Below are positions 22,405 to 34,339 of a stretch of DNA of 64,000 bases, piece after piece. Position 1 is the stretch's first letter. Every line of letters starts with the position of its first letter. The position numbers and the translations under genes were made by a program. The notes beneath the pieces were generated by a model. That model was not told where the DNA came from. It saw nothing but the letters and a program-made list of their open reading frames with translations, and ran no database searches. Source of the DNA: Silurus meridionalis (lineage: Eukaryota; Chordata; Actinopteri; Siluriformes; Siluridae); contig NC_060887.1 of the NCBI RefSeq assembly GCF_014805685.1, forward strand, positions 11,692,963 through 11,756,962, in the 5' to 3' direction.

Positions 22405-24357
22405 TTAGATCCTGGGTGTTTCCTGGTTTAAACACCGAATGGCCTGCGGGAAGAAGCTCCTCCTCATTCTCTCTGTGTTCGCCTTCAGGGAGCAGAAGCG
22501 TTTCCCCGAACGCAACAGAGAAAAGAGTCCATTGTTGGAATGGCTGAGGTCCTTCACAATTTTCCTGGCTCTGGTCCTGCACCGCGTGCCGTAGATGTTC
22601 TGCAGGTCAGGGAGCTCGGTGTGGATGGTACGTTCAGCTGAACGCACCAGCCTCTGGAGGGCTCGTCTGTCCTGCATGGTGCTGTTCCCAAACCAGGAAG
22701 TGATGCTACCCGTCAGAACACTCTCAATGGTGCAAGTGTAAAAAGTCTTAAGCACCTGAGAGGGTAGTTTAAAGTCCCTCTCAGATGGTACAGATGCTGC
22801 CGGGCCTTCTTCACCAGGGTGTTGATGTGACAGGACCAAGACAGGTCCTGTGTGATGTGAACACCCAGGTACCGGAAACTGTCCACTCTTTCCACTGGAG
22901 TCCCGCAGATGTTTAGCGGTTGGTATGACCGCTCCTGCTTCGTGCTGAAGTCCACGATCAACTCCTTAGTCTTGCTGACGTTCAGGAGAAGGTTGTTCTC
23001 CTGGCACCATCTCTCCAGGTTTGTAACCTCCTGTAGGTAGGCCATCTCGTCGTTGTTGGAGATCAGGCCCACCACAATGGTGTCGTCAGCAAACTTGATG
23101 ATGGTTGTGGAGTTGGAAGTGGCCACACAGTCATATGTGTACAGTGAGTACAGCAGGGGGCTCAGAACACAACCCTGGGGAGCTCCAGTGCTGAGGGTGA
23201 GGGTGGATGAGGTGTGTTTTCCCACCCGCACAGCTTGTGGTCTGTCCGTCAGGAAGTTTGAGATCCATTGACACAGCGGCAGGCTGAGTCCCAGGACCTC
23301 CAACTTAGAGGTGAGTGTGGAGGGAATTATGGTGTTGAACGCTGAACTGTAGTCCACGAACAACATCTTTGTGTAATTCCTGTTTCTTTGGTCCAGGTGG
23401 CTGATTGTAGTGTGGAGAAGATGTGCAATTGCGTCCTCAGTCGAACGGTTCTGACGGTACGCAAACTGTAGTGGGTCCAGTGTGTCCGGTAGTGAGGCAG
23501 TGATGAAGTCTCTGACCAGTCTCTCAAAGCACTTCATCACTACTGAGGTCAGAGCTACAGGGCGGTAGTCATTGAGGCAGGCGGTCTGGGGTTTCTTCGG
23601 GACAGGGACAATAGTGGACTGTTTGAAGCATGAGGGGACAACAGACTGTTCCAGAGAGAGGTTGAATATCTCAGTAAACACCGGTGCTAGCTGGTCAGCG
23701 CAGGCTTTCAGAACCCGACCTGTGATTCCATCTGGTCCTGCTGCCTTCCTGGTATTCACTCTCTTGAATGCCCTCCTCACGTCATGCTCCGAGATGGTGA
23801 ATGTGTTTACCTCTCTGGCTCTCTTAGCGTGCATGCTGGTTGTGCCACTAGCGCCGCTAGCGTGGTTAGCTGCAGCCTCGAAACGAGCGTAAAAGGTGTT
23901 TAGCTCATCTGCCAGAGAAGCGTCCACATTCACCATTCTGAAAGATAGTGCTTTATAGTCCGTTATTGTCCTTAGTCCCTGCCACAGGCTCCTGGAGCCA
24001 CCTTGTTGGAACTGTGACTCTAGTTTCCTCCCGTAGCGCCGCTTTGCATCCTTCACCGCTCTGCGAACACTGTAAGACGCAGCCTTGTATTCATCCATGT
24101 CCCCGGTGGTGAGCCCCGTGTTGTAGGCAGCGGAGCGGGATCTCAGAGCGTCGCGGATGGTTTTATCCACCCACGGCTTCTGGTTGGAAAACGTTCTGAT
24201 AGTGGTTTTTTGCACCGTATCATCCGTTAGTTTCCCGATGAATCCCACAACCGCTTCCGTAAACATGTTGACGTCATCAGAGCTGCGCCGAAACATGTCC
24301 CAGTCTGCGTCATCCAAAGCGTCCTGCAGAGCGGCCACCTTGACCTTGTGAGAACTC
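22405..24357 (-). pseudogene. Reverse transcriptase ORF2 fragment of LINE-A
   Basis: Encodes the target-primed reverse transcriptase of a non-LTR retrotransposon, without its endonuclease. Visible RT signatures in order are [68 protein letters not shown], the catalytic KFADDTIVVG, and a C-terminal domain with RSAERTIHTELPDLQNIY. The long frame runs to about 22770, where a frameshift moves the reading into the frame that ends at 22405 (LNQETPRI). The core is otherwise uninterrupted for about 550 residues, so this is a fairly young but dead copy. Confidence 0.85.
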
Positions 24358-24745
24358 TGGCTGCCGCATTCTGGACTAACTGAAGCTTGTTTATTGATGA
24401 TGCAGGACATCCACCTAGTAATGCATTACAATAGTCTATTCTGGAGGTCATGAACGCATGGACGAGCTTCTCTGCATCAGATATAGACAACGTTTCTTAT
24501 CTTAGAAATATTTCTAAGGTGAAAGAAGCCTGTTTTTGTAACTTGGTTGATATGATTTTTAAAAGACAAGTTGCTGTCTAAAATAACTCCCAGGCCTTTT
24601 ACCGTTGAACTAGTAGTTACAAAACATCCGTCTAAATGCAGGTTGAAATGCTGGAGCTTCTTTGTACCGTTTTTTGGGCCGATGAGCAAAATCGCCGTCT
24701 TATCAGAATTTAATAGTAGAAAATTATGGGTCATCCAGTCTTGTT
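24358..24745 (-). mobile_element. L2/CR1-like LINE coding fragment
   Basis: Minus-strand frames read LNSDKTAILLIGPKN, GLGVILDSNLSFKNHINQV, FHLRNISKIRNV and then SDAEKLVHAFMTSRIDYCNALL with NKLQLVQNAAARVLTRSR. This corresponds closely to the C-terminal part of the LINE at 27511-28200 (e.g. VTSRLDYCNALLSGC). A frameshift separates the two parts near 24480. Confidence 0.85.
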
Positions 24746-25209
24746 CAAATTAAATGTGTTGTTGCAACCATAGAAACATATTGTTCAGTAGATGCATACA
24801 GCTATGGCAGCTTCATGCATGATTTTGGCGTGTCATACATTCTATATACTGAATGTGGCAAATTTGCAGCGACGTTAACAGTATGTATGCGTGGGATATT
24901 TTCCCTTCAGACCACTAGAGGGCCCCTTGTCATACATGCAGAATGTGCCCTTATAAACTATTTTAAATTATTTTGTTATCACTTCCTTTTTGCGTTAATT
25001 TGCACACTAGTTTTGTTTTACTGATTTGCCACATTATTTATGCATTTAGGCATTATCTCTTATCTTACGTAATGTAAGTACATAGTCATGTTTCTGTGTA
25101 AGTTGCACTATGTAGTTTTTAATTTGTATAATTGTTTTAAGCTCCTAATGTTAGAATAGCTTTTTGTACCTCCCCAGAATTTGGTTATTGCTTTTTTTTT
25201 TTTATTTTT

Positions 25210-26672
25210 AAATAAAGTTCTGCATTTGCAGGGTTAGCAGACAATGGTAGGGGGAGTTCGCAATCATGATCCAGGATGTCATGTCCACCCTCTTCTCTGC
25301 TCTGCTAAGGATGCCTCTATCGTTCTGTCTTGCTTTATCCAAGCATTCTAGCCTCTCTGGGGACACCCCCCTGGCATGGCCTAAAAAGACGAAGCTCTGC
25401 CCCTGGCTCAGCTGAGTAAGTCGCACCACCCCTGGCTTTGCCAAGGACGTCGATCCGCTCTCTCTTCAGAAGACAGAAGAGTAGGAAAGCTTCTGGTCCA
25501 GACGGTGTTTCACCTGCCTGACTAAAAGTCTGTGCTGACCAACTGGCCCCCATCTTCACTGGAGCTGTGTGTAGTTCCCTACTGCTTTAAATGCTCCCCG
25601 ATCATTCCGGTCCCCAAAAAACCCAAAATCACTGGTTTTAATGATTACAGACCTGTTTCTCTCACGTCCATGATCATGAAGTCATTTGAAAGACTGGTCC
25701 TGGCCTACCTGAAACACATCACTGGACCTCTCCTGGATCCCCATTGGTTTGCTTACAGAACAAACAGGTCTGCGGATGATGCAGTCAACATGGGCCTGTA
25801 TTATATACTGCAACATCTTGACAGACCTAAGACTTACACAAGGATCTTGTTTGTAGACTTCAGTTCGGCCTTTAATACCATCATTCCTGACCTTCTCTCA
25901 GTCAAACTGACCCAGATTTCCATGCCCACCCAATCTATCTGTGGATCACCAGACAGACAGGCAGCTGACAGTGAGGCTGGGCAAACTCACATCCAGGTCT
26001 CTCACTATCAGAACTGGTGCTCCCCAGGGTTGCGTTCTCTCCCCACTGCTTTTCTCACTGAACACAAATGACTGCACCTTTAAAAACCAGCTCCTGAAGT
26101 TTGCGGACGACACCACAGTCATCAGCCTCATCCAGGATGGAGACGACTCTGCTTACAGACAAGGGGTTAAAGACCTGGCTGTCTGGTGCAACCACCACAA
26201 CCTGGAGCTCAACACAATCAAAACAGTGGAGATGATCGTAGACTTCAGGAGAAATCCCCCAGCACTTCCCCCACTCACCATCATAAACAGCACTGTAACA
26301 ACAGTGGAGTCATTCAAGTTTCTGGGTAGCAACATTTTTAGTACCTAAAGTGGGACAATAACATTGACTCCATTGCTAAAAAGGCCCAGCAGAGGTTGTA
26401 CTTCCTTTGCCAACTGAGGAAATTCAACCTGCCACAGGAGCTGCTGAAACAATTCTACTCAGCCATCATCCAGTCTGTCCTGTGTAGATCTGTAATGGTT
26501 CAGCTACCAAATCAGACATCAAGAGACTACAGCAGATGGTCAGGACTGCTGAGAGGATTATTGGTTCCCCACTGCCCAATCTCCAAGATCTTTACTCATC
26601 CAGAGTGGAGAAAAGGGCTAAGAAAATCACTTTGGACCCCACACAACCAGCCCACTCTCTCTTCGAACTGTT
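25210..26672 (+). mobile_element. Rex1/CR1-like LINE (LINE-C), left part, interrupted
   Basis: The plus-strand element carries a decayed reverse transcriptase. Near 25480 it reads SRKASGPDGVSPA. From 25532: [35 protein letters not shown], a frameshift with loss of a few bases near 25920-25990, then [31 protein letters not shown] and TVESFKFLGSN. A further frameshift at about 26350 precedes the C-terminal domain (AQQRLYFLCQLRKFNLPQEL, RVEKRAKKI and AHSLFEL). Reading stops abruptly at 26672, where the minus-strand LINE-B tail begins. The reading resumes at 31464. Confidence 0.9.
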
Positions 26673-27144
26673 CAATTCAATTCAATTCATTTTTATTTGT
26701 ATAGCGCTTTTAACAATGAACATTTTCTCAAAGCAGCTTTACACAGATAATGTGGTGATTAAACGTAAATATGTTCTTTGTAAGTATGTTTGTCCCTGAT
26801 GAGCAACTGTGGCAAGGAAAAACTCCCCAAGATGGCATAAGGAAGAAACCTTGAGAGGAACCAGACTCAAGAGGGAACCCATCCTCATCTCGGTTGCACC
26901 AAATGTCCATTTGAAGCAGATATACAATGCTGCGGGGTACAGTGATGACGATCAGAAGCAAACTGCACTCCCGAGTGCAGCAGACTGCCGACACCAACTA
27001 CAGTCCAATCCATCCTCAAAGCACCCGTCCCGGTCCAAGGTGTTGATGAGAGACCGTTCCAAGCTGCACAGAAGTGTGAAGATCCACGGAGGGGAGAGAG
27101 GCAGGAACAGTGGTCACTGGAGCCTCAGGAGCATGTTTAACTCG

Positions 27145-27186
<42 letters not shown>

Positions 27187-27510
27187 GACGGGAAGAGAAG
27201 GATATGGATTATTAAGTGTCCCTATTGGTGTATGAAAGTTAATGTCACTGTGCAGTTTGGACTCCGGCAAGACTCGCTATGGCAGCATAACTAAAAGGGA
27301 GAACCAGAAGGTAACACAGACATGACTCTGGGATAAGAGACGACCCACCACACCACCGTCAACAAACCCGAGTGAACGTGTGAATGTGAGGGGGCGACAG
27401 CATACAAATATACCAGTTCACCAAACACTCTATATCCATGTTCCCTCCAGATCTGAGCCTTTACCTAAGAAAAACCTACTGATAAAAGGCTTGACTAAAT
27501 AAATACGTTT

Positions 27511-30431
27511 TCAACCTCGACTTGAACACTGAGACTGTGTCCGAGTCCCGAACGTTGGAAGGCTGGTCCATAACTGTGGGGCTTTATAAGAGAAAGATCT
27601 GCCCCCTGCTGTAGTCTTCATTATTTGAGGAACCAACAGATAGCCAGCACCTTTTGATCTAAGTAGGCGTGGAGGATCATACTGGTACAGAAGTTTACTC
27701 AGATACTGCGGTGCAAGACCGTTAAGTGCTTTATACGTCAGTAGTAATATTTTATAATCAATGCGAGATTTGATTGGGAGCCAGTGTCGATTGATTAAAA
27801 CAGGGGTGATGTGGTCATATTTCCTAGATCTAGTGAGGACTCTTGCTGCTGCATTCTGAACTAACTGAAGCTTATTTATGCACTTACTCGCACACCCAGA
27901 CAGTAAAGCGTTACAGTAGTCTAATCTAGAAGTAACAAAAGCATGAACTTGTTTTTCTGCATCCTGTAACGACATCATATTTCTAATTTTAGCAATATTT
28001 CTAAGGTGAAAGAAGGCGATCCTGGTAATATTATTCACGTGAGACTCAAAGGAAAGACTCGGGTCAATAATCACACCAAGGTCTTTGACAGCCGTACATG
28101 CTGAAACAAAAACACCATCCAGAGATGCTACGTAATCGGAAAGTTTACTTCTAGCTGCATGTGGTCCTAGTAAAAGTACTTCCGTCTTATCTGAGTTGAG
28201 CAGAAGAAAGTATTAAGCATCCACTGTCTAATATCCTTTACACACTTCTCAACATTTTTAAGCTGATCTCGCTCATCTGGCTTTGCTGAAATATACAGCT
28301 GTGTGTCATCAGCATAGCAATGGAAGCAAATCCCATGTTTATGAATGATTTCACCAAGAGGCAGCATATATAAAGAGAAAAGCAGTGGGCCTAAGACAGA
28401 TCCTTGAGGAACACCAAACTTTACCTCATAGAGTGTGGAGAACTCACCATTTACATCCACAAACTGATAGCGATCAGTCAAATAAGACCTGAGCCAAGAG
28501 AGAGCTGTTCCTTTATTCCAACAACGTTCTCAAGTCTAGCAAGCAGTATAGTGTGATCAATGGTGTCAAAAGCTGCACTAAGGTCGAGCAAAACAAGTAA
28601 GGAGACAAAACCCTGATCAGAGGCCAATAACAGGTCATTTACCACCTTAACTAGCGCCGTCTCTGTGCTATGATGAGGCGAAATCCTGACTGATACATTT
28701 CAAAATGTTATTCATAAGTAGGTGTGAGCATAACTGCTGTGCTACAACCTTTTCTAAAATTTTGGATATAAAGGGGAGATTTGATATTGGTCTGTAGTTG
28801 GACAACTGACATGGGTCAAGGTCAGGTTTCTTAATAAGGGGGTGGATAACTGCCAGTTTGAAGGATTTAGGTACATAACCAGTGCTAATGGAAGAGTTAA
28901 TTATTTTTAAAACAGGTTCAATTACCTCTGGAGTTATCTGTTTAAAGAAACTTGTAGGCAAGGGATCGAGAATGCAGGTTGATGATTTTGATGAGGAGAT
29001 TAATGAAATTAAGTCATTCTCATGAATAGGAGTGAAGCTTTGTAATTGATTGTCTGCTATAATGACACTGCTGTCTACAGGGTTACTTGTAAAATAATTT
29101 GGATTTATATTAACCGTCTGGATTTCTTGCCTGATGTTTTCAATTTTATTATTAAAAAAGTTAATGAAATCATTACTACCTAATGATGGTGTGCATGTTA
29201 GTGCAGTGCTTTTATTCCCTGTTAATTTTGCTACCGTGCTGAATAAAAATCTAGGATTATGCTTGTTATTTTCTATGAGGGTGGAGAAATATGCTGATCT
29301 GGCAGCACTAAGAGATTTTCTATAATTTAGAGGCTCTCCTTCCATGCTATTTGAAATACTGTTAATTTTGTTTGACGCCATTTACGTTCTAATTTTCAAA
29401 TGGTCTGTTTTAAGGTGCGCGTATGATCATTATACCACTGTGCTAATTTTTTCTCCCTGATCATTTTGGTCTTAAGGAGCTACATCATCTAGAGTGTAAC
29501 GTAACGTTGTTTCTAGATGTTCAGTGGCCCAGTCGAGCTCTGCGGGTCTGACGGAGATCTATCTAATATCGTAATTTCGGAAGATTATTAATAAAGCGCT
29601 GCTGTAGCTGACGTGAAAGTACGCTTAACACGGTAACGTGGTGAGGTAGAAATGCAATGACTGAGGCAAATTTTAAACGAGATTAGATAATGGTCTTAAA
29701 TAGCTTCAGACTGTGGAATTATGACTAAGTTTTTTATTTTTAATCCAAATGTTAACAACAAATCGAGTGTGTCCACCACTATGAGTGGGTCCTATAACAT
29801 TCTGATTAATTCCGACTGAATCTAGAATGGACACAACTGCTGCTCTTAAGGAGTCTTCCTGATTATCAAAATGAATATTAAAGTCTCCAACAATTAATGC
29901 TTTGTCTAAAGAAGTAGCTAGATTTGTAATGAAATCTGCAAATTCTATCAGAAAATCAGAGTAGGGCCCTGGGGTCTATAAATAATAATTAGTGGAATTA
30001 ACTGACTTGACCTGCTTTCGGACACTGAATATTTTATGTTGGTGTAAAGAACTTCAAATGTTTTACATTTTGTTTAGTCTTTGTGTGACGTTTAGATTAT
30101 TATTATAAATAGCTGCTACTCCACCTCCTCTGCCATTTAGACGGGGTTGGTGTATGTAACTATACCCAGGAGGACTCGCCTCATTTAATGCTACATATTC
30201 ATTTGATTTAATCCATGTTTCTGGCAAACACATTATATTAAACTCCTGGTCGGTAATAATTTCGTTTATAGTAAGCGCTTTTGGCGTGAGAGATCTAATA
30301 TTCAACAATCCAATTTTTAGATCAGAGGTGCTGGCTATGCGTTCAGTCCTATTTAATTTAATGTTAATCAGGTTACTTAAACAGACTTTCTGATAATTTC
30401 TATATTTTGGTTTTGCTCGGGGGACAGACAT
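27511..30431 (-). pseudogene. LINE-B ORF2: endonuclease plus reverse transcriptase (broken)
   Basis: The N-terminal apurinic-type endonuclease piece is at 30063-30431 (KIGLLNIRSLTPKALTINE, MCLPETWIKSNEY and GRGGGVAAIYN). After a decayed section it continues at 28668-29381 with SARSAYFSTLIENNKHNPR, SSTCILDPLPTSFFKQI and LSNYRPISNLPFISKILEKV. Then at 28167-28481 come [20 protein letters not shown] and the catalytic [11 protein letters not shown]. The C-terminal domain is at 27511-28074 (ITRIAFFHLRNIAKIRN and NAAARVLTRSRKYDHITPVL). At least four frame breaks separate these blocks. The DNA between 29390 and 30060 also derives from the endonuclease region but is badly decayed. Confidence 0.85.
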
Positions 30432-30559
30432 AGTCTCAATATGGTGGATCCTGAGTGACGACTCTGTGCAGCTAGCAGACGGTTGGTTTAGCCTGTCTGT
30501 CTGCTCCCTGGCCTTGGCTCTAGACAGTCACTTGTTAACTAGTGCTGTTCTGAGACTAT

Positions 30560-31411
30560 TACCTGTACTACAAGAAATGAGAGCAGCACCTTCCCCCTCA
30601 AAGCCTTGCCCTCAAAAATGCTCCAATTATTAATGAAGCCCATATTATTTTAGGAGCACCATTTGGACATCCAGCAGTTTAGCGACCATAACCTGCTGTA
30701 GGCTACATCGCCACGTCGCATTGGGATGGGGCCAGAGCATATTACAGCATCGGACATTGCCTTCGCTAATTTACACACCTCTATAATATTACTCTTAGTA
30801 ACCTCTGACTGTCGAAGGCGTATATCATTAGCTCCTGTGTGAAAAACTATCTTAGAGAACCTGTGCTTTCCTAAGAATCTAAGCTGACCTGCTATGTCCG
30901 GCGCCCTGGCTCCCGGTATACACATAACCTGTGCTGCTGGTGCCCCTAAAGGTCTAGCTAATTTTACGTGCCTCAGAATGGAGTCTCCTAAAACCAGAGC
31001 TCTTTCAGGTTTCTCAGCGGGTGCTTCACTGAGGAGAGCAAACCTGTTGGACACGCGAAGCGGAGAGGAATGGTGCTCCCGTGGGCGAGCCTTAGCGTTA
31101 GCTTTGGCTTTGGCTTTGCGAGTATGCCGCAGAGTCGTCACCCATTCGCCCCGCTGCGAGGGCTCTAATGCCGGAGTCGGGGGAATATTACCTTCACCTA
31201 GGGCATCCGGACTTTCCCCTGCAGAACCTGGACTGCTCTCACACTCACTATTTCATTCTAGACTCTGGATGCGCTCCTCTAATGCTAAGATCTTCTCCGT
31301 CAAAGAGCAAACTAGCTTGCACTTCTCACAGATAAAATTATTGCTAACAACGGAGAAAGACTGACTAAACATGTCACACTTCACACACTGAGTGAACTGG
31401 ATGTTCGCCAT
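30560..31411 (-). pseudogene. LINE-B ORF1: zinc-finger-like/coiled-coil head plus SGNH-hydrolase domain (broken)
   Basis: Starts MANIQFTQCVKCDMF, with paired cysteines (CVKC...CEKC) like a small zinc-binding head. An acidic/helical stretch follows (LTEKILALEERIQSLE) and stops at TGA near 31253. A frame change then leads into a basic linker and an SGNH/GDSL-hydrolase-like domain: block I RALVLGDSILRHV at about 30985-31025 and block III FHTGANDIRLRQSE near 30800-30845. A later stop (SKWCS, 30650) cuts off the C-terminus, whose remains (NNMGFINNWSIFEGK) continue in frame beyond it. The catalytic Asp-His end is lost. Esterase-type ORF1 proteins are known from CR1/L2 LINEs, where they bind RNA or lipid. 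Confidence 0.75.
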
Positions 31412-31463
31412 AGTAGAGAAATTATGTACCTTAATGTGTTTACTGTAGTGTGTGTTCATAGTT

Positions 31464-31850
31464 CTGTTGCCTTCTGGTGGGCGTTCTACAGAGCTCCGTC
31501 CACCAGAACAGCCAGGCACAAAAACTGTTTTAACCCACAGGCTATACTTAGCATTAACAATTAAAATATTCATAACTACACATTGTCCATCATAACTGAC
31601 ACATTTTACATAGAATCCAGATGGTTTATTTGTAAACTGAACACTTGTAAATAACATCTGTACATTTATTTAACAACATTTTTACTCTGTATATATTGCC
31701 TTATATAACTGTCTGGTTTACTATTTTGTTACATTATGTCTGTACTTCTCCTGCACTGGAAGCTACTGACACCAAGTCAAATTCCCTGGTGTGTAAGCAT
31801 ACTTGGTAATAAAGCTTTTTCTGATTCTGATTCTGATTCTGAAAACACCT
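31464..31850 (+). mobile_element. LINE-C, right part and 3' tail
   Basis: Directly after LINE-B, the plus strand resumes the LINE-C C-terminus: LLPSGGRSTELRPPEQPGTK, then THRLYLALTIKIFITTHCPS and stop. A short 3' UTR follows, with TTCCCTGGTGTGTAAGCATA and an AATAAAGC-(TTCTGA)n tail at 31808-31841. Joined to 26672, the reading gives a normal LINE C-terminus, which proves the interruption. Confidence 0.9.
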
Positions 31851-31865
31851 TGCTCGGCATCTCTG

Positions 31866-32960
31866 TTACAGTTCAGTACCAAAGCTCATGGGGTTAAGGC
31901 CAGTTAAGTTCTTACACACCAAACTCAACAGCAGTGGCGAGCCGTGCATTTGGTACATGGGCCTTCAGTAAAGACTTACCGGACTTAATCCATCTCCTAA
32001 TACCACCACTATCACGTCGCAATTATAGAAACCATCAATACAATACAAAAAGGCAATATAACAACGTGTGGCATTACAAAGAGAGAGACATTTAGCATAT
32101 GGAGGGTGAATACCATTTTACTTAAGCAAGCTCCAAAAGGTGAATATGAAATCTGATTGGGGAGCCACCAGTATTAACTTTGAAGGCCCTGGGCAGATTA
32201 GACTGACATGGCAGCACATAGAGGCTGAACCTGATTGGACAATAAATCTAATATCCACATACACATACTGGAAGCAGTGCAGCCAAGAGAAACGCTACGA
32301 AATGAAGAGAATAAACTGTGGGGAATAAATTAATACAATTTCATGGAAAATATATTAGAATTTAGGTTGTAAATGTAGGTCAGTGCTTCTGATAGTGTTT
32401 AGGTCATCAGAGAAGGCCACTGCTCATCAGTCATGCTGAAATAGAGAAGGACCTTCCACAAACTGTTACTACAAAGTTTGACACACAGTACTGTCCAAAA
32501 TGTCCTGCTATGCTGAAGCATTGAGATTTCCCTTTACTGGAAGAATGGGGCCTAGTCAAATGAAAACCGAAACATAGCTCCATAGTGTTATCATTCCTCC
32601 ACCAAACTTGACTGTTGGATCAATTCAGTCAGGCTGGTAACGGTCTCCTTGCATTTGCCAAACTTTGCATTTTAGGCTAACAAGCAAAGAAGAACTTGTT
32701 GCAACTGCTCCAGTAGGGGCATGCCTCATACCACTAAATTAGAAACTTTGCATTGAACTTGGTGATGTGAGGTTTCCATGAATCAGCTTGTCCATTAAAA
32801 GCCTAGCCTTTCCCACCACACAGTTTTTGTGCTGATATGAATGGTAGTGGAAGCTTTTCTAAATATTTTCAACAGATTGTTGGAGACTTGATACCCACTA
32901 TCCACCTCAGCACTCAATGGTCCCACTCCGTGAATTTTCGTGGTGCTATATTGTGTGTAA
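31866..32960 (-). mobile_element. Decayed fragments of a teleost DNA-transposon family
   Basis: Segments at about 31866-31925 (GGGGTTAAGGCCAGTTAAGT, CTTACACACCAAACTC) and 32390-32960 (GCTGAAGCATTGAGATTTCC, CTCCACCAAACTTGACTG, GCATTGAACTTGGTGATGTG, CCACCTCAGCACTCAATGG) belong to a family that also left pieces at 41530, 45900 and 52832. The family's outer end motif, ATGGCCAAA-TGTG, is visible at the 52832 copy. Orientation is nominal. Confidence 0.65.
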
Positions 32961-33505
32961 AAGGAGCAGTTGCAAAGTGAAATTGAAATATTAATGTTAG
33001 TTTTTAGAGAAAGTGGTAATAATGGTAATATAGTGCTTATTTGTGAGTTAAGCATGGTTCTGAAAGTTCTCAAAAAGTGTCTGCATGCATGTGTTTGATT
33101 AAAACCAGTTGCTTGGCTAATATCCTGTGACTGTGATTGCCCCGTGTTCGTAGGAATGATGAGTCAGAGCTGACATGACTTAGTTGTTGACTCATTAATA
33201 ATGTCTTTTGCATAAATAGAAAAAGCATTTTTTTTGGCTTGCTTAAAACAACCCAATGATTTATTTATTTATTTATTTTTTGCATGTGTGTTTAGGATCA
33301 TCCCAAAGAAGACGACAGAGAACTGAACCTGACAAGAATAGTGACACTTAAAATTTTTACCCACATACACCTGTACACCTGCACACTCATGCAGTTATTT
33401 ATGCCCCAATCACGTGGCAGCAGGGAAACAAAAAAATTCGGTCTTTGGTAGAGAGTTTAGGCTAACACACCTTGATGACAGGGGAATAGAAAAGAATGAC
33501 CAGAG
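32961..33505. other. Unassigned sequence
   Basis: AT-rich, with a (TTTA)n run near 33259-33280. No gene or repeat family recognised. Confidence 0.4.
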
Positions 33506-33640
33506 TCAAGTCAAGTTTATTTCCGTAGCACTTTTCACAATGGAAATTGTCTCAAAGCAGCTTAGTTGTAAAGGAAAAACTCCCCAAGCCAATATAAGGA
33601 AGAAATATTGAGAGGAAGCAGATAAAAAACGCATCTTTAT
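33506..33640 (-). mobile_element. L2/CR1-like LINE 3' tail fragment
   Basis: CAAGTCAAGTTTATTTCCGT, CAATGGAAATTGTCTCAAAG, GGAAAAACTCCCCAAG and AAATATTGAGAGGAAGCAGA correspond to the LINE-B 3' UTR, in the same orientation. Confidence 0.8.
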
Positions 33641-33759
33641 TTGAGTGGCAACTGGATTCTAGTTTATGAAAACTCTATCTAGATGTAGAACATCAGCATA
33701 TATTAGGCAGGTCTGGAAAGAAAAAAGGAGGAGGCAGGAAATTACCAGAAATATGTAGT

Positions 33760-34035
33760 CAATCAATCACTCTTTATTGCCATGGACAACTGAAAATGCA
33801 TTTCAGAGCCTATAAGACATTAAACTTTGGTGGATAGGCTACAACAACAAAAGATTGGATTGGATTGGATTTCATCTGTCAAAAACAGGTAACTATAGCT
33901 ATCATGTGTACAGTAGTTTATGAAATACACAAACCAGCCTAAGTTAAAGTGAGTGCACTTTTTCCCGATTGGTGGCTCAAATAACTGCATGAGGTGACCA
34001 GTAAGTGTGGTGTGAGTGTAATAAAAATAAAAATG
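33760..34035 (-). mobile_element. Probable LINE 3' end fragments
   Basis: Two LINE-like ends lie in tandem. The first begins AATCAATCACTCTTTATTGCC (33762) and the second (GGATT)nTCATCTG (33855). Both read like reverse-complemented short-unit LINE tails with an AATAAA-like signal. Family not resolved. Confidence 0.45.
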
Positions 34036-34061
34036 TATAATAAATAGAAAAATATGAGGTG

Positions 34062-34063
<2 letters not shown>

Positions 34064-34126
<63 letters not shown>

Positions 34127-34130
34127 TTAT
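34064..34130. repeat. (TA)n microsatellite
   Basis: About 30 TA units. AT-rich simple sequence continues to about 34340 (AATAG and GAATAT motifs). Confidence 0.9.
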
Positions 34131-34339
34131 ATAAACTTGTAGTTAAATGATAAGATATAATTAGATTGATTATCCTATTGATGATCCTATTATTTTTAAT
34201 ATTATTATTATTGTCATCACACATTATATACATTACAATTATATAATGTTATGTATAATGCTATCATATTTAAGACTATTAAATATAATATAATATATAT
34301 AATAGAATAGAATAGAATATGAATATGAATATGAATAAT

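Larger units (their letters stand above)
21731..24357 (-). mobile_element. 5'-truncated Rex1/CR1-like LINE (LINE-A)
   Basis: The minus-strand element ends in a (ATTTG)n tail (AATCAAATCAAATC on the plus strand at 21733-21755). It contains most of a reverse transcriptase ORF, a 3' UTR and a long inverted duplication at 21819-22137. The 5' end is truncated inside ORF2, just before codons for KVKVAALQDALDD. Next to it, at 24358, a different LINE begins mid-ORF, so LINE-A probably landed in that older copy. Confidence 0.85.
26673..31463 (-). mobile_element. Near full-length L2/CR1-like LINE (LINE-B), inserted in LINE-C
   Basis: A 4.8-kb minus-strand non-LTR retrotransposon. It has ORF1 near its 5' end (start codon at 31411-31409), then endonuclease, reverse transcriptase, and an about 840-bp 3' UTR ending in a (AATTG)n-type tail at 26673-26690. 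The putative target duplication CTGTT is present at 26668-26672 and 31464-31468. Both ORFs contain frameshifts and stops, so the copy is inactive. A (GA)n run at 27148-27184 lies in the 3' UTR. Confidence 0.9.

Noticed and set aside
21821..22582. 253-residue minus-strand frame
   Set aside because: It joins the end of the LINE-A coding region to the TATA-rich inverted repeat of its 3' UTR. It is a LINE shadow, not a host gene.
30894..31364. 156-residue plus-strand frame in GC-richer sequence
   Set aside because: It is antisense to LINE-B ORF1, whose SGNH-type motifs explain the coding constraint.
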